Position numbers and translations under genes: made by a program. Below the pieces are notes generated by a model. It was not told the origin of the DNA. It ran no database searches and worked only from the letters and a program-made list of their open reading frames with translations. Positions 23,160 through 32,386 of a stretch of 64,000 bases of DNA are shown one piece after another (position 1 is the first letter of the stretch; the number at the start of each line of letters is the position of its first letter). This stretch comes from Actinoallomurus spadix (GTDB lineage: Bacteria; Actinomycetota; Actinomycetes; Streptosporangiales; Streptosporangiaceae). The DNA is taken from NCBI RefSeq assembly GCF_024055725.1, contig NZ_JAMXMX010000009.1, positions 124,001 through 188,000 of the forward strand, given 5' to 3'.

Positions 23160-24887
23160 TCAGGTGCAGTGGGTCCAGCCGCTGTTCCAGGCGCCCGTCG
23201 GCGAGGAGCCGCCCCAGCGTACGCACTTGCCCTTGGCGGCCAGGCGTACCGGGCCGGCGAAGAACGGGCTGGTCGCCGACCGGGAGCCCTGCCCGCCGCC
23301 CTTGACCGCCAGCGACGCGCTCATCCGGGGCCTGTCGCCGTTCGACTTCGGGACCATCGTGACGACGCAGTTCACGCCGCTGCCGTCGTTGTAGAGCAGG
23401 TGAACGGTCGCCCCGCCGAGCCCGTGACTGTCGATCGTGTGGAAGCCGGGGCCGCACAGGCGCTCGGGGGTGTACGGGTTGGCCTTCGCGGTCTTCTTCG
23501 GGGTCGGCGAGTGCGACGGCGTCTTCTTCCGCGTCGGCCGGTGGGTGGGGGTGTGCCGCTTCGCCTTGTGCTTCTTGGTGCTGGGGCTGGGCTCGGCGGC
23601 GTTCTGGTCGTCCCCGCCGTTGTTCATCGCCGCGTACACGACGCCGCCGCCGGCCAGCAGGATGACGCCGGCGATGACCGCGGCGACGACGCCGCTCGTG
23701 CCGCCTCGTCTCCGCGCCGGCTCCCCGCCGTACGCGGGCGGCGGCGGTGTCACGGGCGGAAGGTTGTACGTGCCGCCGTCGGACGGGTGATGGCCGGCGG
23801 AGCCCGGGCCGTACGGGGGCATCCGCCGGGTGCCCGCCGTGGGCGGGCCGGCCGGGGGCATCCGCATCGTGCCGGCGCCCTGCGGGCCGGTCGGGGGCAG
23901 CACCCTGGTCCCGGCGCCCTGCGGGCCGGCGGGCGGGAGCACCTCGGTGGCGCCTCCGGGCCGGCCGCCCGGCGGCAGCACCTCGGTCGCGCCGCCCGTC
24001 GCACCGGCGGGCGGGACCGAGCCCATTCCGGGCATCGGAGTTCCAGGCGCGCCGGAGAGGTCGAGGAGCCCGGTGGCGCCCTGCTGGCCCATCAGGGCGT
24101 CCATGAGCTGCCGGGCGGTGGGCCGCCGCGCCGGGTCCTTCACGAGGCAGGCCGCGACGATGCCCCGCAGCCGTCCGTCGAGGGCGCCGAGGTCGGGTTC
24201 CTCGTGGAGGATCCGGTGGATCACCGTCGGGATGGACTTGTTGCCGAACGGAGGGGTTCCCGTCGCGGCGCAGACCATTGTGACGCCCCAGGCGAAGATG
24301 TCGGTCGCCGGGCCGACGCGCCCGTCGGCCAGCTGCTCGGGCGCCATGAAGGCGGGCGTGCCGACGACCTGGCTGGCGGCGGTCATGCCGGTCGCGTCGA
24401 GCGCGCGGGCGATGCCGAAGTCGATCACCACGGGGCCGTCGGGGCCCATGAGGACGTTACCGGGCTTGAAATCGCGGTGGACCACGCCGGCCTGGTGGAT
24501 GGCCGCGAGCGCGGTGGCCGTGTTGACGGCGAGCCGGTCGAGGGCGGCGCCCTGGCGCGGGCCCTCCTGCCGGAGCTGCTCCTGCAGTGAGGGACCGGGA
24601 ACGTACTCGCTGACGATGTAGGGGCGGTCGTCGGCCATGCCGACGTGCAGGACCTGGGCGGTGCAGAAGCGGGCGACCCGCTTGGTGGTCTCGACCTCGC
24701 GGACGAACCGGGACTTGGCCCCGGCGTCCTCCATCAGCTGCGCCTGCATGACCTTGATCGCGACGGACCCGGTGGCGCTGCGGCCGAGGTAGACGATGCC
24801 CTGACCGCCCTCGCCGAGCCGCCCGATGACCTCGTACTCCCCCAGCCGCCGGGGATCCCCGTTCGTCAGCGGCTGGACATTCGGCAC
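23160..24887 (-). CDS. Membrane-anchored eukaryotic-type Ser/Thr protein kinase
   Basis: 575 aa. Kinase domain about residues 15-268: glycine loop GRLGEGGQG, Lys45 in VAIKV, Glu66 region, catalytic HRDFKPGNVL (Asp139), DFG at 156-158, and activation segment with GTPAFMAPE. A proline/glycine linker (about 280-395) holds five evenly spaced TxxL/M motifs. One transmembrane helix follows (about 398-420), then a Lys/Thr/Pro-rich stalk and an extracellular domain of about 100 residues with two cysteines (LCGPG, NCVVT) and no PASTA repeats. Such kinases sense external signals and phosphorylate cytoplasmic or FHA-domain partners. It is a single gene on this strand. Confidence 0.92.
   Translation of the reverse strand: MPNVQPLTNGDPRRLGEYEVIGRLGEGGQGIVYLGRSATGSVAIKVMQAQLMEDAGAKSRFVREVETTKRVARFCTAQVLHVGMADDRPYIVSEYVPGPSLQEQLRQEGPRQGAALDRLAVNTATALAAIHQAGVVHRDFKPGNVLMGPDGPVVIDFGIARALDATGMTAASQVVGTPAFMAPEQLADGRVGPATDIFAWGVTMVCAATGTPPFGNKSIPTVIHRILHEEPDLGALDGRLRGIVAACLVKDPARRPTARQLMDALMGQQGATGLLDLSGAPGTPMPGMGSVPPAGATGGATEVLPPGGRPGGATEVLPPAGPQGAGTRVLPPTGPQGAGTMRMPPAGPPTAGTRRMPPYGPGSAGHHPSDGGTYNLPPVTPPPPAYGGEPARRRGGTSGVVAAVIAGVILLAGGGVVYAAMNNGGDDQNAAEPSPSTKKHKAKRHTPTHRPTRKKTPSHSPTPKKTAKANPYTPERLCGPGFHTIDSHGLGGATVHLLYNDGSGVNCVVTMVPKSNGDRPRMSASLAVKGGGQGSRSATSPFFAGPVRLAAKGKCVRWGGSSPTGAWNSGWTHCT
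23808..24002 (-). repeat. In-frame 39-bp repeats in the kinase linker
   Basis: Five consecutive 13-residue units in the kinase, each with Thr followed by xx[L/M]PP. The threonines fall at residues 301, 314, 327, 340 and 353. Units read GATEVLPP, GATEVLPP, AGTRVLPP, AGTMRMPP and AGTRRMPP. Confidence 0.8.
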
Positions 24888-25030
24888 GGCGCCTCCCGAT
24901 TGATCACGATCACCGCCGCAGAACCTATCAACGCCGTCCGCGCGATCCGTACGCGACTGCGCAGAACGTACGCCTGCTGACGCTCGGTGATCGGTCCGCG
25001 CCGTTCGGCTCTGCCGGGAGGCCGCTCCCG

Positions 25031-26218
25031 TCAGGCGGAGGCGGAGAAGACGTCGTCGCGGGCGCGGTCGACCGCGGCGAACAGCGCGCCGCGCAGGACG
25101 GGGTTGCCCTCCACCTCGGTGAGGACCACGCGGGGGCGGGTCGGGCAGATCCGGCCGACGGCCTCCTCCACGAGCCCGGCGAGGCGTTCCCCGCCGGCCC
25201 GCCCGATGTCGCCGGCCATCACGACCAGCCCGGGGTCCAGCACGATCGTCACGGAGGCGACGCCGTACGCCAGGCGCGCGGCGAGCTCATGCATGAAGGG
25301 GTCGCCGGCCGCTCCGGCCTCGGCCGCCGTCCGCACGCACTCGGTCGCGGTCGGGGCGGCGAAGCCGTGCCGGCCGGCGAGTTCGCGGATCGCGTCGGCA
25401 CCGACGAGCGCGCCGAGGCCGCCGCCGAGGGCTTTCATGCCCCAGGTCACGGACTCGGTGTCCCGCTCGGGCAGCGGCATGCCCGGGACGGGCAGGTAGC
25501 CGATCTCCCCGGCGCCGCCGGAGACGCCGCGGTGCAGCCGGCCGCCGAGCATGACGGCGAGCCCGATGCCGCGGGCGGCCCACAGCAGGGCGAAGTCGCC
25601 GGTGTCGCGGGCCGCGCCGTCGGCGCGCTCGGCGAGCGCGGCGAGGTTCACGTCGTTCTCGATGGTGACCTCGAGGCGCAGGTCGCGGCGGAGGGCCTCG
25701 AGGATGCCCGCGTGCCAGTGCGGCAGGTCGAAGACGAACTGCACGTCCCCGGTGCGCGGGTCGACGACGCCGGGGGTGCCGATGACGAGGGCGTGGAGTC
25801 TGCCGAGGGGGATCCGGGCCGAGCGGCACGCCTTGACGACGGCGTCGTGGATCACGGACACCGGGTCGTCGGCGCCGTTCGGGTCGACGGCCACTTCCGC
25901 GGTGACCTCCCCGGTGATGTCGGCGATGCCGGCCGTCACGCGGTTGGGGCCGACCTCGAGGCCGGCGACGTACGCGCTGGAGGGCACGACGGCGTACAGC
26001 GCCGCGTTGGGCCCCCGGCCGCCGGCCTGCTCGCCGACGACGGCCACGAGGCCGCGCTCCTGGAGCCGGGAGAGCAGCTGGGAGGCGGTGACCTTGGACA
26101 GACCCGTGTTCTGCCCGATCTGCGCCCGGGTGAGCGGGCCCGAGCTCACGAGGAGATCCAGGGCGGATCGGTCGTTGAGCTCGCGCAGCAGCCTCGGTGT
26201 CCCCGGGCGACTCGGCAT
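25031..26218 (-). CDS. ROK-family transcriptional repressor
   Basis: 395 aa. The N-terminal winged helix (about residues 10-75: ALDLLVSSGPLTRAQIGQ, then LSKVTASQLLSRLQERGLV) is joined to a ROK/sugar-kinase-like domain. That domain contains AGLEVGPNRVTAGIADITGEV, IENDVNLAALAE and GGAGEIGYLPVPG. The zinc-binding CxCGxxGC cluster of true ROK kinases is absent, so it is a pure regulator. It is divergent from a sugar ABC importer and GH3 enzyme, which it probably represses until a sugar or sugar phosphate binds. The likely operator lies between them. Confidence 0.9.
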   Translation of the reverse strand: MPSRPGTPRLLRELNDRSALDLLVSSGPLTRAQIGQNTGLSKVTASQLLSRLQERGLVAVVGEQAGGRGPNAALYAVVPSSAYVAGLEVGPNRVTAGIADITGEVTAEVAVDPNGADDPVSVIHDAVVKACRSARIPLGRLHALVIGTPGVVDPRTGDVQFVFDLPHWHAGILEALRRDLRLEVTIENDVNLAALAERADGAARDTGDFALLWAARGIGLAVMLGGRLHRGVSGGAGEIGYLPVPGMPLPERDTESVTWGMKALGGGLGALVGADAIRELAGRHGFAAPTATECVRTAAEAGAAGDPFMHELAARLAYGVASVTIVLDPGLVVMAGDIGRAGGERLAGLVEEAVGRICPTRPRVVLTEVEGNPVLRGALFAAVDRARDDVFSASA

Positions 26219-26258
26219 CCGGGCCCCCTTCCGTATCGATTTGGTGACGGCCTATTAC

Positions 26259-26278
26259 TTAGGAAAGTTTCTTGTTAG
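26259..26278. promoter_or_regulatory. Candidate ROK operator
   Basis: TTAGGAAAGTTTCTTGTTAG is an imperfect palindrome built on TTAGGAAA and TTTC..TTA. It resembles the TTAGGAAA-TTTCCTAA operators bound by ROK repressors of Streptomyces sugar operons. It sits 40 bp upstream of the ROK start and about 155 bp upstream of the binding-protein gene. Confidence 0.6.
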
Positions 26279-26434
26279 TTTACAGCACAAGCAACCCCGT
26301 ATCTCGAGCCAGGGCACGAGCTCCTCCCGCGCCGCCCGCAGGAGTGCTCCACCACCAGTGCATACGACCGCCGCACGATTCCAATGCCCCGCGGCGGCGT
26401 TCGCGCCGGTGGCGTGACCGAAGGGAGTTCCATT

Positions 26435-27721
26435 ATGCGGTTCACCAAGGCCGCCGCCACAGCCGCCGTCCTCACGGTCGCCGTCGCGGGCTGCGGCGGC
26501 AACGACAAGAAGGACGCCTCGGCCGGAGGGAAGGACCCAGCGAAGATCGTCGTTTGGCAGATGGGCGACGGCAGCCCCGAGCAGACGAAGTTCCTCGACG
26601 GCGTGAAGGCCGAGTTCCAGCAGAAGCACCCCAAGACCGACGTCCAGGTGCAGTACATCCCCTGGCCGCAGGCCACCCAGAAGTTCCAGACCGCGATCGC
26701 CGGCGGCTCCGGCCCCGACGTGACCGAGGTCGGCAACACCGACGTGCAGTCCTGGATCGAGCAGGGCGCGTTCGCCGACATCAGCGACAAGCTGAAGGGC
26801 TGGGCCGAGGGCAAGGACCTCAACAAGGGCGCCCTCGCCAACGACCAGGCGGACGGCAAGACCTACGCCGCTCCCTGGTACGGCGGCGTCCGGGCCGTCT
26901 GGTACCACAAGGACTGGTTCCAGGCGCTGGGCATCCAGCCGCCGACCTCCTGGGCCGGCCTCGTCGAGGCGGCCAAGAAGATCCAGGACAAGAAGAACGT
27001 GCCGGGCATCGCCGCGCCGAGCGACTGGACGAACGGCATCCTCAGCTTCGTCTGGGCGGGCGGCGGTGACGTCGCCGTCAAGCAGGGCGGCAAGTGGACG
27101 GGCACCCTCGCGCAGCCCCAGGCCAAGGAGGCCGTCCAGTTCTACGCGGGCCTCGTCACCAAGGACAAGGTCGCCCCGGACAAGTACGTCGGCAAGAACG
27201 AGCTGCAGGGCCCCCAGCAGGACTTCGCGCTCGGCAAGGTCGGCATGTACATGGACGGCAGCTGGGCCCTCCCCCAGCTGGAGAAGATCAACGGTAAGGA
27301 CGCCAAGAACTGGGGCGTCTTCCCGATCCCCGGCAAGGACGGCGGGCTCGCCCCGGTCTTCTCCGGCGGCTCCGACCTGGCGGTCTGGAAGGACAGCAAG
27401 TACAAGGACGTCGCGTTCGACTACCTGACCGTGCTGGACAGCAAGAAGAACGCCCAGGCCTTCGCCTCGACCCTCAAGTTCCTCCCGCAGTTCACCGACG
27501 TCCTGCAGAGCGCGACGTACAAGAACGACCCGATCATGGGCCCGTTCGCACAGGCCGCCGCCAGTGGCGTCCGGTTCACGCCCACGAGCAAGGGCTGGGC
27601 CGACTACGAGGGCGCCAAGAAGGTGCTGCCCAACGCCGTCAAGGCCGTCATGCAGGGTAAGTCCCCCGACGATGAACTGAGGAAGGCCGACGAGCAGGCC
27701 GGCTCCCTGCTCAACCAGTAG
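26435..27721 (+). CDS. Sugar ABC transporter substrate-binding lipoprotein
   Basis: 428 aa. A lipoprotein signal (TKAAATAAVLTVAVAGCGG) ends in a lipobox, with lipidation expected at Cys20. The rest is an SBP_bac_1 fold: KIVVWQMGDGSPEQ, VQVQYIPWPQATQKFQTAIAGGSGPDVTEVGNT, then GKVGMYMDGSW and VFSGGSDLAVW. This is typical of oligosaccharide binders (cluster CUT1). The ATG has an AAGGGAG ribosome site. It is the first gene of an operon with two permeases and a GH3 enzyme. The linked NagZ-like enzyme suggests N-acetylglucosamine or a beta-linked amino-sugar oligomer as ligand. No ATPase gene is present; an MsiK-type shared ATPase elsewhere is likely. Confidence 0.9.
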   Translation: MRFTKAAATAAVLTVAVAGCGGNDKKDASAGGKDPAKIVVWQMGDGSPEQTKFLDGVKAEFQQKHPKTDVQVQYIPWPQATQKFQTAIAGGSGPDVTEVGNTDVQSWIEQGAFADISDKLKGWAEGKDLNKGALANDQADGKTYAAPWYGGVRAVWYHKDWFQALGIQPPTSWAGLVEAAKKIQDKKNVPGIAAPSDWTNGILSFVWAGGGDVAVKQGGKWTGTLAQPQAKEAVQFYAGLVTKDKVAPDKYVGKNELQGPQQDFALGKVGMYMDGSWALPQLEKINGKDAKNWGVFPIPGKDGGLAPVFSGGSDLAVWKDSKYKDVAFDYLTVLDSKKNAQAFASTLKFLPQFTDVLQSATYKNDPIMGPFAQAAASGVRFTPTSKGWADYEGAKKVLPNAVKAVMQGKSPDDELRKADEQAGSLLNQ

Positions 27722-27734
27722 AGGGACCGCCTCC

Positions 27735-28706
27735 ATGCTCGACACCGCTCAGCCGGTGCGGCGGACGCCGGGCCGGGACACCACCCGCCCGGCCCGGCGT
27801 CGTCGCCGCCCCCGCTCCGGGCCGTACCTCCTCATCCTCCCGGCGCTCGTGGTCATCGGCGTGCTGCTCATCTGGCCCGTCGTCCAGATCGGCCGGATGT
27901 CGTTCGAGAAGGTCGGCGTGCGCCAGCTCCGCGGTGAGCCGGCCGAGAACGTCGGCCTCGCCAACTACCGGCAGATCCTCGGCGACGGGTTCTTCTGGAC
28001 GACGTTCCGCCACACGGTCCTGTTCGCGGTCGTGGCGGTCGCCGCGACGCTGCTGGTCGGGACGCTCGTCGGCCTGCTGATCAACCGGCTCGGCACGAAG
28101 ATGTCGGCCTTCGTCGCGGGAGGCGTGCTGGTCGCGTGGGCGACCCCGCCGATCACCGCCGCGATCATCTTCTCCTGGCTGTTCGGCACCACCGGCGGCC
28201 TGGTGAACTGGTTCCTCGACGCCCTGCCGGACGCGCTCGTGGGATCGGGCTGGGCGAACTACAACTGGTTCGGCACGCCGCTGCCGACGTACACCGTCCT
28301 GACGATCTGCGTCGTGTGGATGTCGTTCCCGTTCGTCGCGGTCTCGGTGCTCGCCGGGCTGCGGACGGTGCCGCGCGAGCTGTACGAGGCCGCCCGGGTG
28401 GACGGTTCCAGCGCCTGGCAGAGCTTCTGGGGCATCACCTTCCCGCTGCTGCGCCCGATCTTCGGCGTGCTGCTGGTGCTCTCGGTGATCTGGGACTTCC
28501 GCGTGTTCACCCAGCTGTTCGTCATGTCGGGACTGGCCAACCGCGACGCGTTCAACCTGTCGCTGTACGGCTACTCCGAGGCGTTCGGGTCGCTCAACGC
28601 GAGGTACGGCCTCGGCTCGGCGATCGCCGTGGTCCTCACCCTCATCGTCCTGCTCGTCACCGCGATGTACGCGCGGATGGTCATCCGTCAGGAGGGGACG
28701 TCATGA
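27735..28706 (+). CDS. Sugar ABC transporter permease (MalF/NgcF type)
   Basis: 323 aa with six membrane helices and the EAA loop ELYEAARVDGSSAWQSFWGITFPLLRP near residues 215-241, cut in two by the conserved G. It starts 14 nt after the binding-protein stop. The cytoplasmic N-terminus is Arg-rich. It pairs with the next gene product to form the channel of a CUT1 importer. Confidence 0.92.
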   Translation: MLDTAQPVRRTPGRDTTRPARRRRRPRSGPYLLILPALVVIGVLLIWPVVQIGRMSFEKVGVRQLRGEPAENVGLANYRQILGDGFFWTTFRHTVLFAVVAVAATLLVGTLVGLLINRLGTKMSAFVAGGVLVAWATPPITAAIIFSWLFGTTGGLVNWFLDALPDALVGSGWANYNWFGTPLPTYTVLTICVVWMSFPFVAVSVLAGLRTVPRELYEAARVDGSSAWQSFWGITFPLLRPIFGVLLVLSVIWDFRVFTQLFVMSGLANRDAFNLSLYGYSEAFGSLNARYGLGSAIAVVLTLIVLLVTAMYARMVIRQEGTS

Positions 28707-29545
28707 GGGCCCCGCTGTGGCGCCGTGTCGCGCTGAACGCCGCCGGCGTCGGCGTGTTCCTCGTGTCGGCCTTCCCGGTGTTCTGGATGATCTCCACGGC
28801 GTTCAAGCCGAACGGGGAGATCTTCAGCTCCACGCCGCACCCGCTGCCGGAGCATCCGACCCTGCGGCACTTCGGCTCCGTGGTGGACGGCAGCGTCGCC
28901 GGCGTCTCCTTCTGGAGCTACTTCGCCAACAGCGCGGCCGTGGCGATCGCGACCGTGGTGATCTCCGGGCTGCTCGCGCTCCTGGCCGCGACGGCGGTGG
29001 CACGCTTCCGGTTCCGCTTCCGCACGACCTTCCTGGTCCTGCTGCTCGTCGTGCAGATGGTCCCGTGCGAGGCGCTGGTCATCCCGCTGTTCATCGACCT
29101 CAAGCGGATGGAGATGCTGAACAGCCTCGTCGGCCTGATCGCCGTGTACGTCGGGTTCGCGCTGCCGTTCGGCGTCTGGATGCTGCGCGGTTTCGTCGCG
29201 GCCGTGCCGAAGGAGCTGGAGGAGGCCGCGGCGCTCGACGGCGCCGGCCCCCTGCGGATCTTCTTCCGCGTCCTGCTCCCCCTCGTCGCGCCCGGTCTCG
29301 TGGCGACGAGCGTCTTCTCCTTCATCACCGCCTGGAACGAGTTCCTTTTCGCCTACACGTTCCTCAAGGACCAGGACAAAGCCACCTTGCCCATCATGCT
29401 GCAGTTCTTCTTCGGCCGTTCCGGAAACGATTGGGGCCCGATCATGGCGGCGTCCACGCTGCTCACCCTGCCCGTCATCGCGTTCTTCCTCCTCGTCCAG
29501 CGCCGGATGGTGTCCGGCCTGGTGGCCGGGGCGGTGAAGGGCTGA
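28703..29545 (+). CDS. Sugar ABC transporter permease (MalG/NgcG type)
   Basis: 280 aa with six helices. The EAA loop is ELEEAAALDGAGPLRIFFRVLLPLVAPG, close to the family consensus. It overlaps the preceding permease gene by ATGA and ends inside the ATG of the GH3 gene (TGATG), so the whole operon is translationally coupled. Confidence 0.92.
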   Translation: MRAPLWRRVALNAAGVGVFLVSAFPVFWMISTAFKPNGEIFSSTPHPLPEHPTLRHFGSVVDGSVAGVSFWSYFANSAAVAIATVVISGLLALLAATAVARFRFRFRTTFLVLLLVVQMVPCEALVIPLFIDLKRMEMLNSLVGLIAVYVGFALPFGVWMLRGFVAAVPKELEEAAALDGAGPLRIFFRVLLPLVAPGLVATSVFSFITAWNEFLFAYTFLKDQDKATLPIMLQFFFGRSGNDWGPIMAASTLLTLPVIAFFLLVQRRMVSGLVAGAVKG

Positions 29546-31005
29546 TGAGCGACCCGTCCCTCGAGCGCCTCGCCAACGCCACGCTGCTCGCCCCTTTCCC
29601 CGGTGCCGTTCCGCCGCGCTGGATCCTGGAGGGCCTGGAGCGGGGCATGACCGGTGTGACCCTCTTCGCCATCAACGGCAACGTGCCGGGCGCCGGCGAG
29701 CTGGCCGGGCTCACCGGCGAGCTGCGGCGGTACGCCGATCCGCTCATCTCCATCGACGAGGAGGGCGGCGACGTCACGCGGCTCGCCCATGACACCGGCA
29801 GCCCGTACCCGGGCAGCGCCGCGCTCGGCGCCTTGGACGACCCCGCCGTCACCCGGCGCGTGCACCGCTCGCTCGGCGCCGAGCTGCGGGAGGTGGGCGT
29901 CAACCTGGACTTCGCGCCGTCCGCGGACGTCAACACCGCCGACGACAATCCGATCATCGGCACGCGGGCGTTCGGCTCCGACCCGGAGACCGTCGCGCGG
30001 CACGTCGCCGCCGCGGTCGCCGGGCTGCAGGAGGCCGGGGTCGCCGCCTGCGCCAAGCACTTCCCCGGCCACGGCGCGACCTCCCAGGACTCCCACCTGG
30101 AGATCCCGACCGTGGACGCCGACCTGCCGCTGCTGGAACGCCGCGAGCTCGTCCCGTTCCGCGCCGCCATCGAGGCCGGGGTCGCCTCCGTCATGACGGG
30201 TCACCTGCGCGTCCCGGCCCTCACCGGCGACACGCCCGCGACCCTCTCCCACGCCGCGGTCACCGGGCTGCTGCGCGGCGCCCTCGGGTACACGGGGGTG
30301 GTCGTCACCGACGCCCTGGACATGCGCGCCGCCAGCGACGCGATCGGCATCCCCGAGGCGTCCGTCCGCGCCCTCCTGGCGGGCTCGGACCTGCTCTGCC
30401 TGGGCTCGAAGGAGTTCGAGGACAGCGTGCGCGCCATCCGCGAGCACATCGTCGAGGCCGTACGCCAGGGCCGGCTGCCCGGCGAGCGGCTCGAAGAGGC
30501 CGCGTCGCGGGTCGACGGCCTGAAGGCGTGGCTCACCAAGGCCGGGAGCGCCGAGGTCGACCGCGTGGCCGGGCTGGCGGCCGCCCGCCGTGCCGTCCGC
30601 GTCACCGGCACCCCGTCGCTCGCCCCGAAGCCCCTCGTCGTCGAGTTCCAGGCGCCGTCGAACATCGCGGTCGGGCCGGTCCCGTGGGGTTTCGGTCCCT
30701 GGGTGCCGGACGTTCTGCGCGTCGACGCCGACCAGGCCGACGCCCGGGAACTCCTGGAACGTGCCCACGGGCGCTCGCTCGTCCTCGTCGTCCGTGACGC
30801 GCACCGGTACGCCGGGCACCGCGATCTGGTCACGGCACTGCTGGCCGCGCGCCCGGACGCCGTCCTGGTCGAGATGGGGCTACCGGTCTGGCGGCCGGAG
30901 GCGGTCCCCTACGTCGCGACGTACGGGGCCACGCGCGCCAACGCCCGGGCCGCCGCCGAGGCGATCGGCCTGCTCGAACCGGTGACCGGTGACGCCCTGA
31001 CGTAG
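29545..31005 (+). CDS. GH3 beta-N-acetylhexosaminidase-like enzyme (NagZ type)
   Basis: 486 aa. The first 330 residues are a GH3 barrel with the NagZ signature KHFPGHG at 171-177 and the His/Asp dyad of the DSH motif at 182-184. The nucleophile Asp256 sits in VVTDALDM. The C-terminal 150 residues form an extra alpha/beta domain (from about LAPKPLVVEFQAP) absent from short NagZ. There is no signal peptide, so it should act in the cytoplasm on imported N-acetylglucosaminides, cell-wall fragments or chitooligosaccharides. Its start overlaps the stop of the permease gene, and it completes the ROK-controlled operon. Confidence 0.88.
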   Translation: MSDPSLERLANATLLAPFPGAVPPRWILEGLERGMTGVTLFAINGNVPGAGELAGLTGELRRYADPLISIDEEGGDVTRLAHDTGSPYPGSAALGALDDPAVTRRVHRSLGAELREVGVNLDFAPSADVNTADDNPIIGTRAFGSDPETVARHVAAAVAGLQEAGVAACAKHFPGHGATSQDSHLEIPTVDADLPLLERRELVPFRAAIEAGVASVMTGHLRVPALTGDTPATLSHAAVTGLLRGALGYTGVVVTDALDMRAASDAIGIPEASVRALLAGSDLLCLGSKEFEDSVRAIREHIVEAVRQGRLPGERLEEAASRVDGLKAWLTKAGSAEVDRVAGLAAARRAVRVTGTPSLAPKPLVVEFQAPSNIAVGPVPWGFGPWVPDVLRVDADQADARELLERAHGRSLVLVVRDAHRYAGHRDLVTALLAARPDAVLVEMGLPVWRPEAVPYVATYGATRANARAAAEAIGLLEPVTGDALT

Positions 31006-31112
31006 GAACCGGCCCGAAACAGGGCCCCGAAACGGGAGAGAATTCCCGAACGCCGATCGGAAAACGGGGATGCGTGGCGTGATCAGCTCCGTCGAGGCGG
31101 GATAATCGGACC

Positions 31113-31580
31113 ATGCGATTGTCCGCCCGGGTCGATTACGCGCTCCGCGCGTCCGCCGAGCTGGCCGTCGGCGGCGAACGCCCCGTGACGGCCGTCCAGC
31201 TGGCTGAGGCACAACAGATCCCCCCGAAGTTCCTGGAGAACATCCTCAGCCAGCTGCGCCGTTCGGGTCTGGTCCGTAGCCAGCGCGGTCCGGAGGGCGG
31301 CTACTGGCTCGCCCGCCCGGCGGACCAGATCTCGCTGGCCGACATCATCCGGGCCATCGACGGCCCGCTGGTCGGCGTGCGCGGGGAGCGACCGGAGCAC
31401 CTGGGGTACGAAGGACCGGCCCGCGCGCTGCAGACCGTCTGGATCGCCCTGCGCGCCAGCGAGCGGGCGATCCTCGAGCAGGTGACCCTCGCCGACGTGG
31501 CCTCCGGCGAGCTGCCGCCCGCCGTGCAGAAGCTGACCGAGGACCCGGCCGCCTGGGACTCCCCCGCCTTCCGGAGTTAA
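31113..31580 (+). CDS. Rrf2-family transcriptional regulator without Fe-S cysteines
   Basis: 155 aa. The N-terminal winged helix is typical of Rrf2: MRLSARVDYALRASAELA, then QLAEAQQIPPKFLENILSQLRRSGLV and RGPEGGYWLARP. The three C-terminal cysteines that bind iron-sulfur clusters in IscR or NsrR are absent, as in the subgroup that responds to other ligands or to nothing known. It is followed 5 nt later by the Nei glycosylase gene and is probably co-transcribed with it. Confidence 0.9.
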   Translation: MRLSARVDYALRASAELAVGGERPVTAVQLAEAQQIPPKFLENILSQLRRSGLVRSQRGPEGGYWLARPADQISLADIIRAIDGPLVGVRGERPEHLGYEGPARALQTVWIALRASERAILEQVTLADVASGELPPAVQKLTEDPAAWDSPAFRS

Positions 31581-31585
31581 TCCGG

Positions 31586-32380
31586 GTGCCCGAGGGAGAC
31601 GTCGTCTGGGCGGCCGCCAAGCGGCTGCACGCGGCGCTCTCCGGGCGTGTCCTCACCCGCAGCGACTTCCGGGTGCCGCGCTACGCCACCACCGACCTGA
31701 CCGGCCGTTCGGTCCTCGAGACGGTCTCCCGCGGCAAGCACCTGCTCACCCGGGTCGAGGGCGACGTGACCGTGCACACGCACCTGCGGATGGAGGGGAC
31801 CTGGCGGATCCGGCGGGCCGGCCCGCCGCCCCCGCGGAACCACCGTCTCCGGCTCGTCCTGGCGAACACCGAGTGGCAGGCGCTCGGGTACTCCCTCGGC
31901 GTGGTCGAGGTCGTGCGCACCTCGCACGAGGACCGCGTCGTCGGCCACCTCGGGCCGGACCTGCTCGGCCCGGACTGGGACGCGGCCGAGGCGGTGCGCC
32001 GCCTGCTGGAGCGCCCGGAGCGGGCGATCGGCGAGGCGCTGCTCGACCAGACCCGCCTGGCGGGCATCGGCAACGTCTACAAGGCGGAGGTGCTGTTCCT
32101 GCGGGGCGTGGACCCGTGGCGCCCCGTCGGCGAGGTGCCCGGCCTGGACGCGCTCGTCGAGCTCGCCCGGCGGCTGCTCGACCTCAACAAGGATCACCCC
32201 GACCAGATCACCACGGGCGAACGCCGGCCGGGCGCGCAGCACTGGGTGTACGGCCGGGCCCGCCGCCCCTGCCGGCGCTGCGGCACGCCCATCCGGCGGG
32301 CCGACCAGGGCGACCGGCCCGAGGAGCGGATCACCTACTGGTGCCCCTCCTGCCAGCCGGGGCCGGGCGCGCCGTCCTGA
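31586..32380 (+). CDS. nei: Fpg/Nei-family DNA glycosylase (endonuclease VIII-like)
   Basis: 264 aa. After removal of the initiator Met the protein begins PEGD, with the catalytic N-terminal Pro and Glu. The helix-two-turn-helix contains LLDQTRLAGIGNVYKAEVLF, and the C-terminal zinc finger has the C-x2-C ... C-x2-C pairs (CRRCG and CPSCQ). These enzymes remove oxidised pyrimidines and nick the abasic site. It starts at GTG 5 nt after the Rrf2 stop. PEGDVVWAAAKRL matches the actinobacterial Nei2 subgroup and not MutM. Confidence 0.92.
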   Translation: MPEGDVVWAAAKRLHAALSGRVLTRSDFRVPRYATTDLTGRSVLETVSRGKHLLTRVEGDVTVHTHLRMEGTWRIRRAGPPPPRNHRLRLVLANTEWQALGYSLGVVEVVRTSHEDRVVGHLGPDLLGPDWDAAEAVRRLLERPERAIGEALLDQTRLAGIGNVYKAEVLFLRGVDPWRPVGEVPGLDALVELARRLLDLNKDHPDQITTGERRPGAQHWVYGRARRPCRRCGTPIRRADQGDRPEERITYWCPSCQPGPGAPS

Positions 32381-32386
32381 ACGACC

